A DNA stretch of 64,000 nt, from positions 17,856,001-17,920,000 of the forward strand of contig NC_067205.1 of assembly GCF_026262505.1 (NCBI RefSeq), written 5' to 3'. This stretch comes from Trichomonas vaginalis G3. Lineage: Eukaryota > Parabasalia > Trichomonadida > Trichomonadidae. Under the pieces are notes generated by a model that was not told the DNA's origin, did no database searches, and saw nothing but the letters and a program-made list of their open reading frames with translations. How positions within the stretch are numbered: position 1 is the first letter of the stretch; the number at the start of each line of letters is the position of its first letter. The translations under genes and the position numbers were made by a program. Of the stretch, positions 45,123-55,089 are shown piece by piece.

Positions 45123-45734
45123 TTACATGTATTTTTCAGCAACTTCGTCAAATAATTTTATAGCTTTATCTATCTCATCTACTTCAAACGTTTCTTTACC
45201 TTTCATGGGAGCACCATACATTTTCTCAAACTTTTCAAGTAGTTCTGTTTCAGCAGCTCTCATATCATTAACAAACACAACCTTGACTCTATTGACTGTA
45301 GAGTCATATCTTTGAATTATATTATATGTTCTTCCTATCTTATATCTTTTTGTATTGAAGTCCTTCGGTTTCTGAACGATATAAAGTAAGCCTTCACCGC
45401 AACGTTCCGTATCGAATGAACCATAAGTTATGAAGTTATATCCAACAACTGGGTCAATCCATAACAAAACTATTGGTATAAGACTTTTGTCGATGAGATA
45501 TGCTGTAGTTCCATAGAATCTTACCGATATCATAAGCTCAGGATTTCTTGTCAAAATTTTCTGAGTTGAAGCATTTCTAACCCAGTGGTTTGTTTTCTTT
45601 TCAGATGGAGATATAATGTCTGACAAAGAATATTTGTTGTATTTCTTTGAGTATCTTACGTTTAAATCACCTATTCTAACCACTTTGGTGTCATTGTCTA
45701 TCTTTCTAACTGTTTCAAACTCAATGTTTGACAT
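45123..45734 (-). CDS. KilA-N protein with C-terminal T5orf172/GIY-YIG-like nuclease domain
   Basis: 203 residues from the ATG at 45734, preceded by the conserved leader TTTTGTATGTAAGAACAG. The N-terminal part (about residues 1-90) has KilA-N-like features (YSLSDIISPSEKKTNHWVRN). The C-terminal part has GLLYIVQ...YKIGRTYNIIQRYDS and FVNDMRAAETELLEKF. This fits the T5orf172 branch of the GIY-YIG superfamily (Tyr pair, GRT with Arg, late Glu). Such two-domain proteins occur in phages and large DNA viruses. It is absent from Maverick 1, intact in a decayed element, and may be a regulator or a DNA-cutting enzyme. Confidence 0.75.
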   Translation of the reverse strand: MSNIEFETVRKIDNDTKVVRIGDLNVRYSKKYNKYSLSDIISPSEKKTNHWVRNASTQKILTRNPELMISVRFYGTTAYLIDKSLIPIVLLWIDPVVGYNFITYGSFDTERCGEGLLYIVQKPKDFNTKRYKIGRTYNIIQRYDSTVNRVKVVFVNDMRAAETELLEKFEKMYGAPMKGKETFEVDEIDKAIKLFDEVAEKYM

Positions 45735-45797
45735 ATCTGTTCTTACATACAAAATAAAAAAATAAATAAAAATAAAACTAACTTTATTTTTCTAACT
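45735..45797 (-). promoter_or_regulatory. Conserved upstream block of the KilA-N/GIY-YIG gene
   Basis: On the minus strand AATAAAGTTAGTTTTATTTT...ATTTTGTATGTAAGAACAG, the same block as 21382-21440. Similar copies lie at 46838-46885 and, diverged, at 45035-45092. Confidence 0.55.
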
Positions 45798-45852
45798 AAT
45801 GAAATTCATTATTTTTGTGCTGAATTCAGCAAAAATATATTTTAGGGTAGAT

Positions 45853-45866
45853 GGTTAGATCTAACC
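45853..45866. repeat. GGTTAGATCTAACC palindrome
   Basis: Between the 3' end of 45899-46837 and the next upstream block; nested in GGGTAGAT...TTCTACCC. Confidence 0.8.
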
Positions 45867-45898
45867 TCATTTCTACCCTCATTTCTACCCCAGTTATT

Positions 45899-46837
45899 TT
45901 ATAAACATTTTACATGATATACGTTATGAATTCGTGAGATTCTAAACAGTTTTGTAGCTTCTATTTCTTCTTTTAGTACATCGAATGTTTTAACAATGCC
46001 GAAGGTTTCTTTATACTTCTTCTTGACGTCAGATAATAGGAAATCGTCAGCAGTTGGATAGTTTTTGTTCAGAAATGCTAACATGTCCATTTTATTTTCT
46101 GCTGGTTTTTCTGCTTCTTTCTTTAAGTCTGCATAGTCGTTTCGCATACGTTCTATCTCTTTGACGGAGTAGTTATATTTCCTCATTGCTGCTTTACATT
46201 TAGAACATTGCGGATTCATTTTTGCGTTATACATTGAAATAAAACCAGCTAGAACAACCAAGGCGTTAATGGTTTTCTTTAAATCTGAAGCAGTTGGTTT
46301 TATCTGTTCATTCCATACCTTACCTCTTCTATCTTTATCTCTTATCTGCCATACACATTCTGCAACTAATGAAACAAAGTTGTCGTATGTCTTAAACTCC
46401 CCAGATTTATATATGTCAGAGATGTTCTTATATACCATGTCGCAATCTTTGTCCATAACTTTATGGTTGCAATGATATCCTAGAAACTCATAATTTACCT
46501 TTCGTATGAACTTCTTTATTTCTACTGAGTCAGTTGGTTTCACTTCTATTTCATCGAATTCAGGAATAGTGAGCTTTTGTTGTTGGATTTCAGGCAATTT
46601 GGGTAAATGGTCAATAATGTCCTGCATGTCATAAAGATATTCTTCATTTTCTTCATCCTGTGCGGTACAGTCTAAATTACTTGTTAAAAGTTCTTGCTTT
46701 ATCTTCTGGATTTTTGTTTCAAAAGTATATGAAGAAGGAATAAAGCTTTTCATCTCTACTAACATAGATGTTGGATTGATGACTAACAAATTTGGTGCTG
46801 TTGTTTGAATTGTTGTTGTGCCGATTGTTGAAATCAT
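45899..46837 (-). CDS. Hypothetical protein, possible C-terminal winged helix (312 aa)
   Basis: Intact homologue of 22275-23240, ATG at 46837 (MISTIGTTT). It lacks the palindromic insertion of the Maverick 1 copy. Conserves the CSKCKAAM pair, the coiled coil and the C-terminal wing-like region. Intact frames in both elements imply importance. Confidence 0.6.
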   Translation of the reverse strand: MISTIGTTTIQTTAPNLLVINPTSMLVEMKSFIPSSYTFETKIQKIKQELLTSNLDCTAQDEENEEYLYDMQDIIDHLPKLPEIQQQKLTIPEFDEIEVKPTDSVEIKKFIRKVNYEFLGYHCNHKVMDKDCDMVYKNISDIYKSGEFKTYDNFVSLVAECVWQIRDKDRRGKVWNEQIKPTASDLKKTINALVVLAGFISMYNAKMNPQCSKCKAAMRKYNYSVKEIERMRNDYADLKKEAEKPAENKMDMLAFLNKNYPTADDFLLSDVKKKYKETFGIVKTFDVLKEEIEATKLFRISRIHNVYHVKCL

Positions 46838-46919
46838 ATCTTTTATCCAAAATAAAAAAATAAATAAAAATAAAACTAACTTTATTTTTTCTATCTTAAG
46901 GAAATTCATGAAAATTCAA

Positions 46920-46947
46920 GACCCTTTGGGTCTCGCCGCTTAGCGGC
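46920..46947 (-). repeat. Double-hairpin palindromic insert between genes
   Basis: On the minus strand GCCGC-taa-GCGGC, linker GA, GACCC-aaa-GGGTC. The matching spacer in Maverick 1 (about 22180-22197) lacks it, so presence differs between copies. Confidence 0.8.
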
Positions 46948-47027
46948 TGAGGTTAGAAATGAGGTTAGATCTAACCATCTACCCTAAACATTATTTTTGG
47001 TGAATTCAGCAAAAATAATGAGTTCAT

Positions 47028-47537
47028 TTACTCACAATATTTTTGTACAAAACGACCCCAAACTTTTAACTTCTTTTCTGCAGTTTCTAATGCTACCTTA
47101 GCGAGTTCATATTCTCTAAATTCTCTCTTTAAATCTTCTTGTTCCCATTGGTCTAGTTCGTATGGAGAATCTCTATAACCATAACATATCTCCCGTTCAT
47201 GTTCTAATTGTTTTTCGCACATTTTTCTAACTTCTTTTTCAAACAAATGTTTAGCATTCTCTACTGTATCTTCAAGTTCTTCTTCATCTAACTTCTCATG
47301 AACTTTCTTGTCTATGGAGTCCATAATTTTTCCAACTGCTATGCAATATTTTGGAGAAGCCCACATTGCTATATAGTTTATAAGTCTTGGGTCTACATAC
47401 GTTCCTCTAACCTGTTTGATTTCATCAAGAATTCCTGCATGAATTTTGTATAAAAACCAACCGTCTGTATTCCGACGGTTGCTATATTCTTCACAAAATG
47501 CCTTATAATACTCTTCCCAGGACTTATTTTCCAACAA
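47028..47537 (-). pseudogene. KilA-N gene, 5'-truncated
   Basis: Matches residues ~50-220 of the protein at 21441-22103 (from LLENKSWEEYYKAF). The start codon and the first ~50 residues, including DGYINATK, are missing. The sequence at the break passes into a 109-bp tandem array (47581-48016). No ATG in frame precedes the conserved part. Confidence 0.75.
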
Positions 47538-47580
47538 CTTTCATGAGATAAATAAGAAATAACTTTCATTTTTCATTAGA

Positions 47581-48016
47581 TAACTGTTATTTTTGACGAA
47601 GTGAAGATTTGCACTTCGTCAAAAAAATCCCTGAAATCAGGAATTAATTCCCGTCAAATACAAAAAATGAGGGTAGAAATGAGGTTAGATAACTGTTATT
47701 TTTGACGAAGTGAAGATTTGCACTTCGTCAAAAAAATCCCTGAAATCAAGAATTAATTCCCGTCAAATACAAAAAATGAGGGTAGAAATGAGGTTAGATA
47801 ACTGTTATTTTTGACGAAGTGAAGATTTGCACTTCGTCAAAAAAATCCCTGAAATCAAGAATTAATTCCCGTCAAATACAAAAAATGAGGGTAGAAATGA
47901 GGTTAGATAACTGTTATTTTTGACGAAGTGAAGATTTGCACTTCGTCAAAAAAATCCCTGAAATCAGGAATTAATTCCCGTCAAATACAAAAAATGAGGG
48001 TAGAAATGAGGTTAGA
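47581..48016 (+). repeat. 109-bp tandem repeat, four copies, each with an 11-bp-stem hairpin
   Basis: Units begin at 47581, 47690, 47799 and 47908 (TAACTGTTATTTTTGACGAA). Each has TTGACGAAGTG pairing with CACTTCGTCAA, a second hairpin-like CCTGAAATCAGG (or variant), and ends GAGGGTAGAAATGAGGTTAG, half of the genomic palindrome. Copies are nearly identical, so the array is recent. It sits where Maverick 1 has the start of the KilA-N gene and its promoter. Confidence 0.9.
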
Positions 48017-48051
48017 TCTAACCATCTACCCTAAACATTATTTTTGGTCAT

Positions 48052-48077
48052 GGACTTCGTCCTCGCCGCTTTGCGTC
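48052..48077 (-). repeat. Double-hairpin palindromic element between genes
   Basis: On the minus strand GaCGC-aaa-GCGgC, linker GA, GGAC-GAA-GTCC, flanked by CATAAAG and CATG. It is nearly the sequence embedded in the polymerase gene at 25970-25995. Confidence 0.75.
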
Positions 48078-48101
48078 TTTATGTTAAAATAAATGGTACC
48101 A

Positions 48102-49193
48102 TTAATAATACATGACTGTTCTTATTCTTTCTGGCTTATTTTTGTCTTTCCAGTACTCCCGCTCTAATGGTCCCAGATGTGTTGGCTTTGACTCTCTCAA
48201 GTTCTTAGATGGTATAACATCTTCAACACCTCCTTCATATCTTACTTTATAAGTGTCATCGTTTATGTTATAGTCAAGTATTTCAATAACCACTCCTCGC
48301 TTTGCTTCGTCAATGGTTTCAGCAAGTTTGCCATTACTACTTTCAACTAATTTATGTCGAGGATAAAACGCAATAGAGTCGTCGGCAGCTTTTATAAGAT
48401 ATCCATTACCTTGCGTAGAGTCTACGATATAATAATTTCGACTTAACCTTAAACGTTTCTTTGTCAACGGTTTGTCGTCAAGAACTACACGAACTTTTGT
48501 ACCAGGAATGAGGGTAATTGTGTTGAATTTCTGATATTTTGTGTTTGGCTTCGTTTCTTTTGTATATACTTTTCTTCTTGTTGTTGTGTCATTGAATTTG
48601 GTGTATGTCCTGTTGTAGAATGTGTTGAGGAATTATATACTTCGAGAAAATGTTTCATTGTTTCTTCGGTAAAGTCTCGCTCTTGGTTTAAATCTCTGAG
48701 CGTCCTTATGAAGCGGTTTATGATACCGAGTATGTTATGGTTATGGTCTTCAGTAGTGTAGTGAGTTATGTTATGCTTAATGAGAAAATCTGTGATTTCA
48801 TTGCTGAGGTATGCACCGTCTTGGTCTGATGTTAAAGTACTTGGGTTATGTTCTGCTACAAACTTTTGTAAAACTCTTAACACTTCACGAGTTCCTTTAT
48901 TTTTCATTGGATATGCATATGCTTTACGAGTGTTAACATTAATGAAGATGAGGAATGGTTTATGTCCTCCTTTTCTGCTTTGAATGAGAGTGTCAAATTG
49001 GTATGCGTCAGGAGTGTTGGAGTAAATTGGTAAAAAGTAGTCGTAAGGGTTTTATTTTTGTTTGATGTACAACATTTTTGTCAAAGAACCTTTTCACTTC
49101 AGCTCTGTTAGTAAATCCCCAACTCTTTGCAGCTTCATTGAACTTCTTAAATGACCTCCATGGATGTTGTTCGAATACTTCTTTCAAGCTCAT
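48102..49193 (-). pseudogene. INT: Maverick integrase, frameshifted
   Basis: Copy of 20180-21265. Breaks near 49040 (after the N-terminal ~50 residues) and near 48500 (between core and C-terminal tail). The core still reads SDQDGAY and INRFIRTL, so Asn again occupies the expected Glu position. The C-terminus ends in RIRTVMYY instead of RIRKFF. Confidence 0.8.
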
Positions 49194-49233
49194 TTATGTA
49201 AAGTTAAAGATTTTATTCTAGGCTCAAGCGCGT

Positions 49234-52115
49234 TCAATGAACTCTATACCATGCAAATACAGTCATAAATGGTGGCATATAATCTTCACCCGAGCCTGTT
49301 GGATTTGTTGTGAAAGTATGTTGGTGGTTGCCTCCTGGTTCAGTTGGTCGAAAAGTCTTTTTTGCTGAATTGTTATAAGACGGAGATAAAACATCATGAC
49401 CGGCTTCATACTCTGAGTTGTATAATGGATGGTCTCTTAATGAGTGTATATGGTCGCCAGAAAAGTTTGTCGTTCCTGTATGAGTGTGCGGTGGAAGGTT
49501 TGCTTCTTTAATTTTCTTTGAACCACCAGCTTGTTTTGAATATCTAGCACAGTATAAGAATTTGTCTACAATCTGCTTCCATTCACCAAAACCTAAAACA
49601 CTTGCTGGATTTGTTGAGTTCATTGACGTATAAATAGAGCCTGCAGGATATAATGTTTGAAGTATTTCAGTCTTTAATGTTTGAAGCTCTGTTTTGTCAG
49701 CCTTCTTATCATATAAATCTTGAGCAGTGAATTTAATATTATTTTCATCCTTCATGACATAAACATTTTTACATCTAATGTTTTTCTTTGTTGTTATGTT
49801 TTCATTCGATGTTAAACCTTGTGGAAAGTTAGGAGGTTTACAATATAATGCATCCCCATCAGTTCCGTCAACCGTTCCTTCAATACTTTCTATAGCAACA
49901 GTTGAGAAGGAGTTATGTGTATGTTCTTTATCTGCTTTCTTATCTAACATTGCTGGTAGTTCATATGTTTCAAAGTTTCTGACATGTCCTTCAATATTAG
50001 TGCATTTGTTATTTAAGGAGTTTAGTGTATCTTTTACGCTTGTACTCGGATTCTCTAAAGGTGCACTTGAACCAAGGGTATAGTTCAATATTATGTCGTC
50101 TGCTCTAACAGTAGTGAAGGATTTATGTGTATGTTCTTTGTCAGCTTTATTATTTAATGTAGCTTGAAGTTCAATTATATCGGAGATATTGTGTTTATGA
50201 GATTTCAAAACTTTGTTCATTGCTTCAAGTTCAACTTTGTCAGCTTTACTTTTAATAGCATCTTCAAACGTTATTTTTGCCTTAACTCTCAAAGTAAATC
50301 TTGGTTCAACTAATACACCGTTAACATTGAAAGTAGAGGCATAAATTTCATTGTTATAACCAAATGCTTCTGGTGCTTTACCAGTGTCATACTGTACAGT
50401 ACAGCTTATGCATAACCTTTAGCACGAATGAATTTATATCTTCTTTCATTAACATCTTTCGTCTTCACTTCTTCATCCTGTGTTAAATATCCGTGGTAGT
50501 CCGTTATAATCTGTTCGTCTGAACTTATATAATGAACATGGTTTTTATCTGCTTTTTCGGCTAATTTCTCTTCTATCTCATTTATTTCAAGTTCATGCCT
50601 ACCACCACCTCCCGAAGAAGTATTTTTCTTCAGCTCTTGAAGAACGTCCACTTCGCCATCTTTGGTGTCAATAATGAGACTTTGAGTTAAAACCTTTCCT
50701 GTCTTAATGGATGTTTGTAAAACTTCTTCTTCACCGTGTTCGGGGTCATGGTCGTCATCATATCTTGTGAAATCAGAGATGTTGTCATACATTAAGCATA
50801 TCTGTCTCAAAAGTTCTGCTATTTGAAACTGGAACGAAAGATATACAGAACTTTCATCATCTCCTAAAGTCAAGTCTGCTTTCTTAAGTATTTCTTGAAT
50901 GTATGCAATGAGAACAAAGTACCTTGGAAAATATTCGAACAATATTTCATTAGCTGTTGGTTTTGGTGGTTCTTTTGGAGTTTCTGTTGTTTCAGTTCCT
51001 TCTGTAGGTTCTGTTGGAGTTTCTGCATCTCTTGACTTCAATGCTCTTGCTCTCAAAGACCTAAATGTTAGAGCACCGGGTTTTACAAAGGACTTTATAA
51101 ATGCTTTAATAGTTCCTGGTAAGTTATTGTTAGCATTAAGTAAGTTCCTTATGCTTCCATCATGTACGTCATAGCACTATGTAAAATCTATACTTTTCTT
51201 GTAGTCAGCAATAGACTGACTGTGATTTTTGAAAGATTTGTCAATACCTTTAAGCCAATCTTCATGCATGTCTGATACTGAGCCAAGAATATCATTTGCT
51301 TCCTTTAGTGTATTTTGTGCTTCTCGTAAAGTATCCAATCCTGTACGTGCATTGTTTTGCTATACGTCTTACAGTATCTATTTGACTCCTTGTTTCTTGC
51401 ATCCAACCAGATAAAGTTTTAATAGTATCAGAACCATTTGAAATGAAGTTCAAAGCATTTTAACGTTCATCTAAAACTTCTTCACCAAGTACTGCCCATA
51501 TCTTTCCGATTTGGTATTGAAGAACTCCATATGAAGCAGCTGTTAAACCAGTATTTATAAGGTTCCATATCCATGATTTAGCAGTTTTTCCATCCTTTCC
51601 ATCTACACCATCCAAACCGTTCTCGCCTTGAGGTCCTTGTATTCCTTGTATTCCTTGTATTCCTTGTGGTCCTTGTGGTCCGGTGTCACCCTTCTCTCCT
51701 TTCAGTTCATCTTTATGTTCGTTATAATATTCTAATGTCATAAGGTGTACATCTTTACTGTTACCAGCAACGCCAAGAATTTGTTTCTCATTCATGACTA
51801 AATTCTTTAGGCATTTAATGTTGTCGTCAAATCGAAAGCTCTTTAACAATTCAATGAGAACATTTAATACTTTCACTAATGAGGCATCTACTGTAGAATT
51901 ATATATTGCACCGTTCCATCATTTATGATAGGAACTTTACTTATTGTAATGAATGGGTCATACGTGTTAAAAGTATCGAAATCAATGACTTTTTTAGTTT
52001 TTCCATCGTCAATGACTAAATCATTGCCTTCCACTGTTAAAGTTGAGTTTTCATTTACTAGTTCATGTGCTCTTCTTGCTTCATTTGTTTCATACGCATA
52101 TGCAGCAATAGTCAT
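49234..52115 (-). pseudogene. Phage-type fibre gene, multiply frameshifted and with a different stalk
   Basis: ATG at 52115 (MTIAAYAYE). Frames break near 51885, 51465, 51360, 51175 and 50405. The collagen-like run is shorter than in Maverick 1. The stalk has fewer HKHNISDINELQA repeats but an extra segment (about 49690-49930) with NSFSTVAIESIEGT and YCKPPNFPQG that Maverick 1 lacks. The tip YPAGSIYTSMNSTNPASVLG ... MPPFMTVFAW is intact from 50292 to 49234. Stalk modules have clearly been exchanged or lost between copies. Confidence 0.8.
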
Positions 52116-52132
52116 ATTTTAATGAGAATAAA

Positions 52133-52895
52133 ATGTTGTTCTATTTGCAAAGTACAGACCCAACGAATACGGGACAGTAAAGCTACAAACAAACTTAGGT
52201 CTTCAGAATGAAGCGCTTGCTTTCAGAGTTGTTGACTTCAATACTATCGCAACTTTTGTCATAACAGATGAAACAAATTCATAGAGATTGAAATAGATGA
52301 CAAAAGAAGTGTTATAACATTTCCTAACAGAGCTGGGTATAGAATAGATAAAATTGCTGGAGTCATAGATACTCTCATAAATGAAGAAACTATTGACAAC
52401 ATAGATGTCGAACTCTCTTTCTGAGGGAACATTGAAGTTCAGTTGTGTGAAGGAGTTTAAGATAACACGAATGAGTCATAGAGTTCAATTGCTTCTGGGA
52501 GCATACCATATGACATTTCCTTTGAAAAGTGTTGACAAAACGATTGAGATGAAATCTGTTCCATACGTATGTTATGGTAATTGTTATACATTGAGTCTAA
52601 AATAGCTAATGTCACAGGCATTTCAGGAGTTAATAGTAAAGGTTCAGTAGAATATAAATCCTTCTGTTATGCAGTCAATTCAATGTTCATTCCAAACGTT
52701 CCTGTCATAGCAAACTCATTTAGGTAAATGGGTTCGCATTAGTCCTCATAATTTAAAAGACATGCAATTCAGACTTGTTGACTTTCAAGGAGAGCTGTAG
52801 AACTGAAGGCACCAGTGCGAATGACTGTTGAAGTTGACTTTTTAGAAAATATTAAATGCAACAGCTTACAAGAGAACTCAGAGCTAAAAATATAA
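52133..52895 (+). pseudogene. Copy of candidate structural gene 16522-17286, frameshifted
   Basis: ATG at 52133 in GAGAATAAAATG. A base is missing near 52285, others change near 52420, 52585, 52710 and 52795, so only fragments of the 254-residue product are readable. The end still overlaps the next gene's start. Confidence 0.65.
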
Positions 52896-53099
52896 AGTAT
52901 GAATGTTATGTATTAGGTCATGAACTTTGGTTGTTGCTGTTTGATGAAACAAATGAGTTAGTTATGTCAGTCAAGAGAACAGAAAAATATTGTGTTAGTG
53001 AAAACTGCCACCAAGTCAATAAGATTAGGTTTGCATTATGAAGATGAGTTCGATACTGTTGAAGAAGTTTTGGATAGATATTACAAATTGCTAACTTGA
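52856..53099 (+). pseudogene. Copy of 16292-16561 without the palindromic insertion, frameshifted late
   Basis: ATG at 52856. It reads KRTEKYCVSEN across the place where Maverick 1 has ten extra residues, showing the uninterrupted state. An extra C near 53013 then shifts the frame before the acidic end. Confidence 0.65.
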
Positions 53100-53114
53100 A
53101 ATTTTTTGACTGAC

Positions 53115-53141
53115 GGCGCAAAGCGCCAAGACCGAAGGTCC
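53115..53141 (+). repeat. Double-hairpin palindromic insert between convergent genes
   Basis: GGCGC-aaa-GCGCC, linker AA, GACC-GAA-GGTC. The corresponding spacer in Maverick 1 (about 16290) is a bare overlap of two stops, so this insert has separated the genes. Confidence 0.8.
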
Positions 53142-53149
53142 TGACTGCT

Positions 53150-53764
53150 TTAATTTACTAAAACATATTTCAAACAAAGTTTATATTCTGTTGAAAGTTT
53201 TGTATATTCATTCGAATATTTATACTTAAACTCAACTCCTGTAGTTCCTGGTGTTTCAATGATGCGGATGTTACCTATTTTCATGAATAGTGGAGTTTGA
53301 CCACAGCATTCGATTTCAGGGTCGAGATAGTCAATGACACATTGTTTCCCTGTTATTTGTGAGATAACATTTTCAAGGTCCTCCTTTGTTAGAATTATTT
53401 GGTTCTTGCTTATAAGATTTGTCAAAAGCTTCTTATCGTCTTTGAGTAAGATAGTTTGATACAACTGAAGAAGGTAATGGTCTACGTTATCTGAAGGATT
53501 TGTTTGAACATTTGTGTAAGGGTTGTCGTTGGCTTCTCTTGAAAGAATTTGGTCCAGTGGTGGATACTCTAACTTAACATCTGATGTAGCGTTAGCGTTT
53601 GAAGCTGTGTTTAAATTCACCGACTTAAGTTCTGGTTCTTTTTCTTTCAAACACTCTGAACTATAGTTCTTTATGACAATATTGTTTGTCGTTCGTGAGT
53701 CAACATTTGATGTTGGTTCAATTGGAACATTAACGGCACCAGCTAAGATGGATTTGCTTCTCAT
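53150..53764 (-). CDS. Hypothetical conserved Maverick protein (204 aa)
   Basis: Intact copy of 15681-16295 with few substitutions; the same Asn/Ser-rich N-terminus and CVIDYLDPEIECCGQ segment. ATG at 53764. Confidence 0.6.
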   Translation of the reverse strand: MRSKSILAGAVNVPIEPTSNVDSRTTNNIVIKNYSSECLKEKEPELKSVNLNTASNANATSDVKLEYPPLDQILSREANDNPYTNVQTNPSDNVDHYLLQLYQTILLKDDKKLLTNLISKNQIILTKEDLENVISQITGKQCVIDYLDPEIECCGQTPLFMKIGNIRIIETPGTTGVEFKYKYSNEYTKLSTEYKLCLKYVLVN

Positions 53765-53789
53765 TTCATATAGAATAAAAACCTTTTAT

Positions 53790-54190
53790 ATGTATGAAAT
53801 GAACAATATACTCGACAAGGGTTTGAGTGTAAAGCTAACGAATGAAAATATTGTTGAATTCACTGAGACAGGTGCTGTGTATAAAGATGTAGAACTACTG
53901 AACAAAAGAGCTAAGGGAAGAAGCAGGAACATGAACAAAGGGGGAAGCCTATAAAAATTTATGTCAATGATGGCTCAGGAGGTTCAAACATAAAGTATGC
54001 AGAAAGTTATAGAGTTTATGCTCTCAAAGGTGAAAAGCCTTCATTTAAGAACAGCTATTCTAACGCATATCCTCAAAAGCTAACGGATGGGGAAGTGGAT
54101 GATATGAATGACAGCAAAAATATTAACAGAAATGGCGACAGAGATGCATTGAATTTGTTTACCATCAGTCAATTGAAGGTTAAACTTTAA
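53790..54190 (+). pseudogene. Copy of 15254-15655, frameshifted
   Basis: ATG at 53790 (MYEMNNIL). A missing base near 53940 (AACAAAGGGGGAAGCC) ends the frame at SL; the distal part continues in another frame to the stop at 54188-54190, which overlaps the ATPase stop. Confidence 0.6.
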
Positions 54191-55074
54191 AACAATGTTG
54201 GTCGTTCCCATGGAATATTTTTGACTTTAATGGTATTAGTCATGATATGAATCTCAAGGTATGAACGAGGAGAGATGAGAGACTTATATGCTTCCCAAAT
54301 TTCTTCAAAAGGTAATGTTATACCTGACTGTTTCCAAATGAGTTCAATATCATAACGTGAGAAACCTTGAAAGATAACGAAGTCAGTTATGAGACGTTTT
54401 ATGTTTAAAGCTAAAAACCTCCATGTTTGCATAAGTATTGCTACAGTTAAATGGTAATGTCTGACTTTAGTTATGATGTTAGCTAATGGTGAGTCTGGTT
54501 TTGACACTAAACCTTTTCCGGCGAAGTCGTCACAAACTAATAAAGTGTTTGATGGATATTTTTTGAAGGGGTATTTTGAAAGTTTTGACAGAATATGTAG
54601 TTTGTAAGTCGTTTCATATCGTATACTCCTGAGTATTGACGTAAGTGGCGTTTGCAATAATTCTTTCCATCTCCTCAGAAGTCTTTTGCATTCCTGACTG
54701 TATAAATTCAACGATGGCATAATATTTCCTCTTACGTCGAATGTAACGTTGAAGAAATTCAATGAGTTCACTGTCTGGAACTTTAACGACAGAGGCTTGA
54801 ACTTTTGACATAAATGTTTTCGCTGTTGAGTCCATAGAGTCTGAAGTTGCTGATATAATGATTTGGTCATAGTAAGAGTCGTTTCCTAACGCTCTGTTAT
54901 GAGTATATGACGAATGAGGTTAAATGTCTTACCTGAACCCATCTTTCCACAATAGAAATACACACCATTTGAACAGAATTCATAATCTTTGCTGAAAGGA
55001 AGAATAAGAGAAGAGTTAAGTTTGTCTGTAGTTTCATTCATGTCTTCATCTACATCATGTATTAAATGCTTCAT
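54187..55074 (-). pseudogene. Packaging ATPase, frameshifted copy with intact N-terminus
   Basis: ATG at 55074 (MKHLIHDVDEDMNE). Walker A (CGKMGSGKT) is in frame, unlike in Maverick 1. A deleted T near 54891 (GAGCGTTAGG) stops it after ILITER, and a further deletion near 54650 affects the region before Walker B (LLVCDDF, about 54535). Each Maverick therefore has a different break in this gene. Confidence 0.8.
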
Positions 55075-55089
55075 TTTATCTCCATTAAA

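Noticed and set aside
47581-48016. CRISPR array
   Set aside because: The repeats are adjacent 109-bp units without unique spacers, in a eukaryotic setting; it is a simple tandem array.
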